NCBI GenBank assembly: GCA_007123715.1
Contig: SKKO01000157.1
Span: forward strand, 1 to 54,051
Origin: Balneolaceae bacterium
GTDB taxonomy: Bacteria > Bacteroidota > Rhodothermia > Balneolales > Balneolaceae
Direction: 5' to 3'
DNA: 54,051 nucleotides
A model generated the notes under the pieces. It worked only from the letters and a program-made list of their open reading frames with translations. It searched no databases and was not told the DNA's origin. Shown here piece by piece: positions 51,888 through 54,051 of this stretch. The first letter of the stretch is position 1; each line of letters starts with the position of its first letter. The position numbers were made by a program, and so were the translations under genes.

Positions 51888-54051
51888 TTGAATTCCGGAA
51901 AGAGACATACTGCTAAAGAACTTGCCGAAAAGTTGCTTGATTATCCCGAAAATGACTGGGATACCCTGATCAATCAATGGTGTAACGGGAATCACCTATT
52001 ACAGGCAGAATTGGAAAACCTGGCGAATCTAAACCGGAATGCGAGAAATTTTGTTGAGGAATTCCAAAAACGTATTTACAGGCTTACCAAATCTACTCTG
52101 GATCCTGGAACAAACGATTCCAGGGATATTGGGGGGTATAAACTGATCCGAAAAATCGGCACCGGTGGTAGTGCAACAGTCTATCTCGCAGAAAATTCCA
52201 GCGGGGAAAAAGGCGCACTTAAACTGCTCCGGGGAATGACGGCCGATGAACACTCACAACGGCGTTTTGAAGCGGAACGCCATATTCTTGCAAAGCTGTA
52301 CCATCCGAATATAGCCCGATTAATCGAGGGCGGTATAACAGAGGCAGGCGAACCCTATGTTATTATGGAGTACGTAGAAGGAGTACCGATCGATGTGTGG
52401 TGCGATTTGAATAAACTTGGGATAAATGAGCGCATTAGGCTGTTCCAAAAGGTATGTAGTACTGTACACTTTGCGCATCAAAATCTTGTAGTGCACCGCG
52501 ATATTAAACCGGAGCATATTCTGATTGACCCAAATGGAAATGTAAAACTTATCGATTTCGGAATTGCAAAGCTTTTGGAACCCGGAAATCCTGAACTTGC
52601 TACAATCCACACGCGTACCGGAATGCGAATTATGACCCCGGAATTTGCCAGTCCTGAACAGGTTCGCGGAGAAACTATTACTACATCCTCTGATGTTTAT
52701 TCTCTTGGTGTTCTTCTGTATTTACTATTAACAGGAATGAAACCTTACCGGCTCAGCACTACTTCAATGCTGGACATTGAACGTGTTGTGTGCGAATTGG
52801 ATCCTCCAAGGCCTAGTGAAGCAATTTCAGAAGGAATGGTACTTACAACCGCCGGGACTACCAGGCTTTCTTACGATTCTCATGAGGCAGCAAAACGACG
52901 CGGCTTGGAACCGGCCCGGCTTGCAAAGCTGCTAAGCGGAGACCTGGACCGCATCATTATGATGGCCATGTGGAAAGAACCCCACAGGCGTTATTCATCG
53001 GCTTTGGCATTTTCGGAAGATTTGGAAAATTTCTTGTCTGGCGAACCCGTCGCGGCACGTGCACCGACAATACGGTATCGTGTAAGGAAGTTTGTCTACC
53101 GCCATAAATTGTCGGTTGCTGCAGCTGCCTTTGCGATACTCGCTTTAACCGGCGGTCTCATCGGTACCCTTTGGCAAGCGAGGCAGGCACAATTACATGC
53201 TGAACAGGCTGAATTACAGGCACAGCGTGCCGAACAGGTAGCTGCTTTTCTTGTTGAATTATTTGAGGAATCTGACCCTACAAAAGCCAACGACGGGTCT
53301 AAAACGGCACGCGAAATGCTCGACCAGGGTTTTGAAAAAGTACAGACCGAACTGGCCGGCCAACCGGCAATACAGGCTCAGATGCTTGGAATAATTGGGA
53401 AAGTTTACCAAAATCTTGGATTATATGATGAAGCTTTTTCTGCGCTTGAGAAAGCAGTAGATGGTTTCAGAAATGCCGGAGAAAGATCGCCAGAATATGT
53501 GAGTTCACTGCTTGAACTTGCAAACCTTGAATACCGAATGGGCCTTCTTCACAAAGCTGAAATTACCACCCTGGAAGTTTTGCAAATCAATATGGAATTT
53601 TACGGGCCTGAACATCCGGAAGTTGCAAGCGTTCTAAACACGCTTGCAATCATATATGAAGGAAAAGGTGATATCGAGAAAGCCAAAAACACAATTCGTC
53701 AGGCATTGGATATACGCCGTAAGGAACCCGAACCGGGAAGTAATCTTGCAGCTAACCTAAATAATCTCGCCATTATGCTGCACCGTACCGGAGAATTGGA
53801 TGAATCCGCAGAATTGTTTGAAGAAGCCATTACTGTTGTAGAATATATATGGGGAGATATTCATCCCTATATGGCATTTACACTGAACGGGTATTCTGGT
53901 GTTCACCAGCTTAGGGGTGATTATGAACTGGCTGAGGAATTTATGCGCCGGGCTTTGGAAATCGGACAAGCCGTTTTTCCTGAAGAACATCCCTTTATCG
54001 CTGTAGTTCTTCACAACCTGGGAAAATTATTTGAAGAAACCGACAACTTTT
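51888..54051 (+). CDS. Ser/Thr protein kinase with TPR repeats, N-terminal 721 codons (cut by window edge)
   Basis: Missing from the track because it runs off the right edge. The frame opens after a TAG-free stretch from a TGA at 51831; the only start codon before conserved text is TTG 51888. Domains: leader helices (1-80), kinase (about 85-370) with GTGGSATVYLA, GALKLL, VVHRDIKPEHILID (from His203), LIDFGIAKLL and TPEFASPEQVRG, one transmembrane helix (about 410-430, LSVAAAAFAILALTGGLIGTLW), then TPR repeats from about 480. In the catalytic loop His replaces the Asn of HRDxKPxN, an unusual loss of a Mg ligand. The kinase would sense envelope signals through the periplasmic TPRs and probably act with the ECF sigma factor upstream. 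Confidence 0.9.
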   Translation, partial: MNSGKRHTAKELAEKLLDYPENDWDTLINQWCNGNHLLQAELENLANLNRNARNFVEEFQKRIYRLTKSTLDPGTNDSRDIGGYKLIRKIGTGGSATVYLAENSSGEKGALKLLRGMTADEHSQRRFEAERHILAKLYHPNIARLIEGGITEAGEPYVIMEYVEGVPIDVWCDLNKLGINERIRLFQKVCSTVHFAHQNLVVHRDIKPEHILIDPNGNVKLIDFGIAKLLEPGNPELATIHTRTGMRIMTPEFASPEQVRGETITTSSDVYSLGVLLYLLLTGMKPYRLSTTSMLDIERVVCELDPPRPSEAISEGMVLTTAGTTRLSYDSHEAAKRRGLEPARLAKLLSGDLDRIIMMAMWKEPHRRYSSALAFSEDLENFLSGEPVAARAPTIRYRVRKFVYRHKLSVAAAAFAILALTGGLIGTLWQARQAQLHAEQAELQAQRAEQVAAFLVELFEESDPTKANDGSKTAREMLDQGFEKVQTELAGQPAIQAQMLGIIGKVYQNLGLYDEAFSALEKAVDGFRNAGERSPEYVSSLLELANLEYRMGLLHKAEITTLEVLQINMEFYGPEHPEVASVLNTLAIIYEGKGDIEKAKNTIRQALDIRRKEPEPGSNLAANLNNLAIMLHRTGELDESAELFEEAITVVEYIWGDIHPYMAFTLNGYSGVHQLRGDYELAEEFMRRALEIGQAVFPEEHPFIAVVLHNLGKLFEETDNF

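Overview
The window looks like a chromosomal segment of a Bacteroidota/Rhodothermota-type bacterium, most plausibly a member of the Balneolota. This is inferred from gene content and style rather than from any marker gene. The clues are: lipoprotein signal peptides throughout, a GWxTD-domain lipoprotein, a large TPR lipoprotein resembling the type IX secretion/gliding protein SprE/PorW, a short archaeal/eukaryotic-type prolyl-tRNA synthetase, a fused gamma-alpha 2-oxoacid:ferredoxin oxidoreductase, a lone phytoene desaturase, several TTG starts and few Shine-Dalgarno sequences. No phage, insertion sequence, CRISPR array or rRNA was seen. The only RNA gene found is one tRNA-Met.

Layout. 1-7.2 kb: N-terminus of a pabB-like gene (minus, cut by the window edge), pyrD, then pyk and a TPR lipoprotein on the minus strand, then a GWxTD lipoprotein. 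7.4-14.2 kb: bacilliredoxin, a lipoprotein with a CBM9-like domain, Mn-type superoxide dismutase, soluble transhydrogenase SthA, a DUF429 protein and aspS. 14.3-23.2 kb is more accessory in character: a four-helix membrane protein, a repeat-rich gap, a LuxR-type regulator with a degenerate receiver, a QueC-like PP-loop protein, a 1213-residue triple hydrolase fusion facing a GH5-like lipoprotein, and a vapBC-type toxin-antitoxin pair in which both genes carry an in-frame TAA. 23.5-35.1 kb: tRNA-Met, an interspersed hairpin repeat family, proS-nnrDE-vanZ, a TonB-family protein, Nudix and DUF1844 genes, DUF1015-serC, rhomboid protease, rlpA and crtI. 35.1-40.7 kb: a translationally overlapping czcCBA heavy-metal efflux operon. 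41.2-49.8 kb: a redox block made of an Rrf2 regulator with three cysteines, nifJ (pyruvate:ferredoxin oxidoreductase), a dihydroorotate-dehydrogenase-like protein without the catalytic base, a two-cluster ferredoxin and korAB. 50-54 kb: a dihaem cytochrome c, an ECF sigma factor and the first 721 codons of a Ser/Thr kinase-TPR protein that runs off the end.

How the parts fit. The 41-50 kb block would carry ferredoxin-linked oxidation of pyruvate and of another 2-oxoacid, probably 2-oxoglutarate. The Rrf2 regulator is a good candidate iron-sulfur or redox sensor for it. A recurrent TCTAA(A)T/ATTTAGA half-site, arranged as palindromes or direct repeats, occurs upstream of the czc operon, upstream of the regulator and between the regulator and nifJ, suggesting one operator family shared by metal efflux and ferredoxin metabolism. 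The triple hydrolase and the GH5-like lipoprotein look like a divergent carbohydrate-degradation pair.

Most worth a second look: the Rrf2/TCTAAAT operator cluster, the triple hydrolase whose second and third modules lack expected catalytic residues, the doubly interrupted vapBC pair, the QueC-like protein, the pseudo-receiver regulator, the kinase with His at the catalytic-loop Asn position, and the interspersed noncoding repeats at 14.9-15.3, 24.0 and 32.0 kb.
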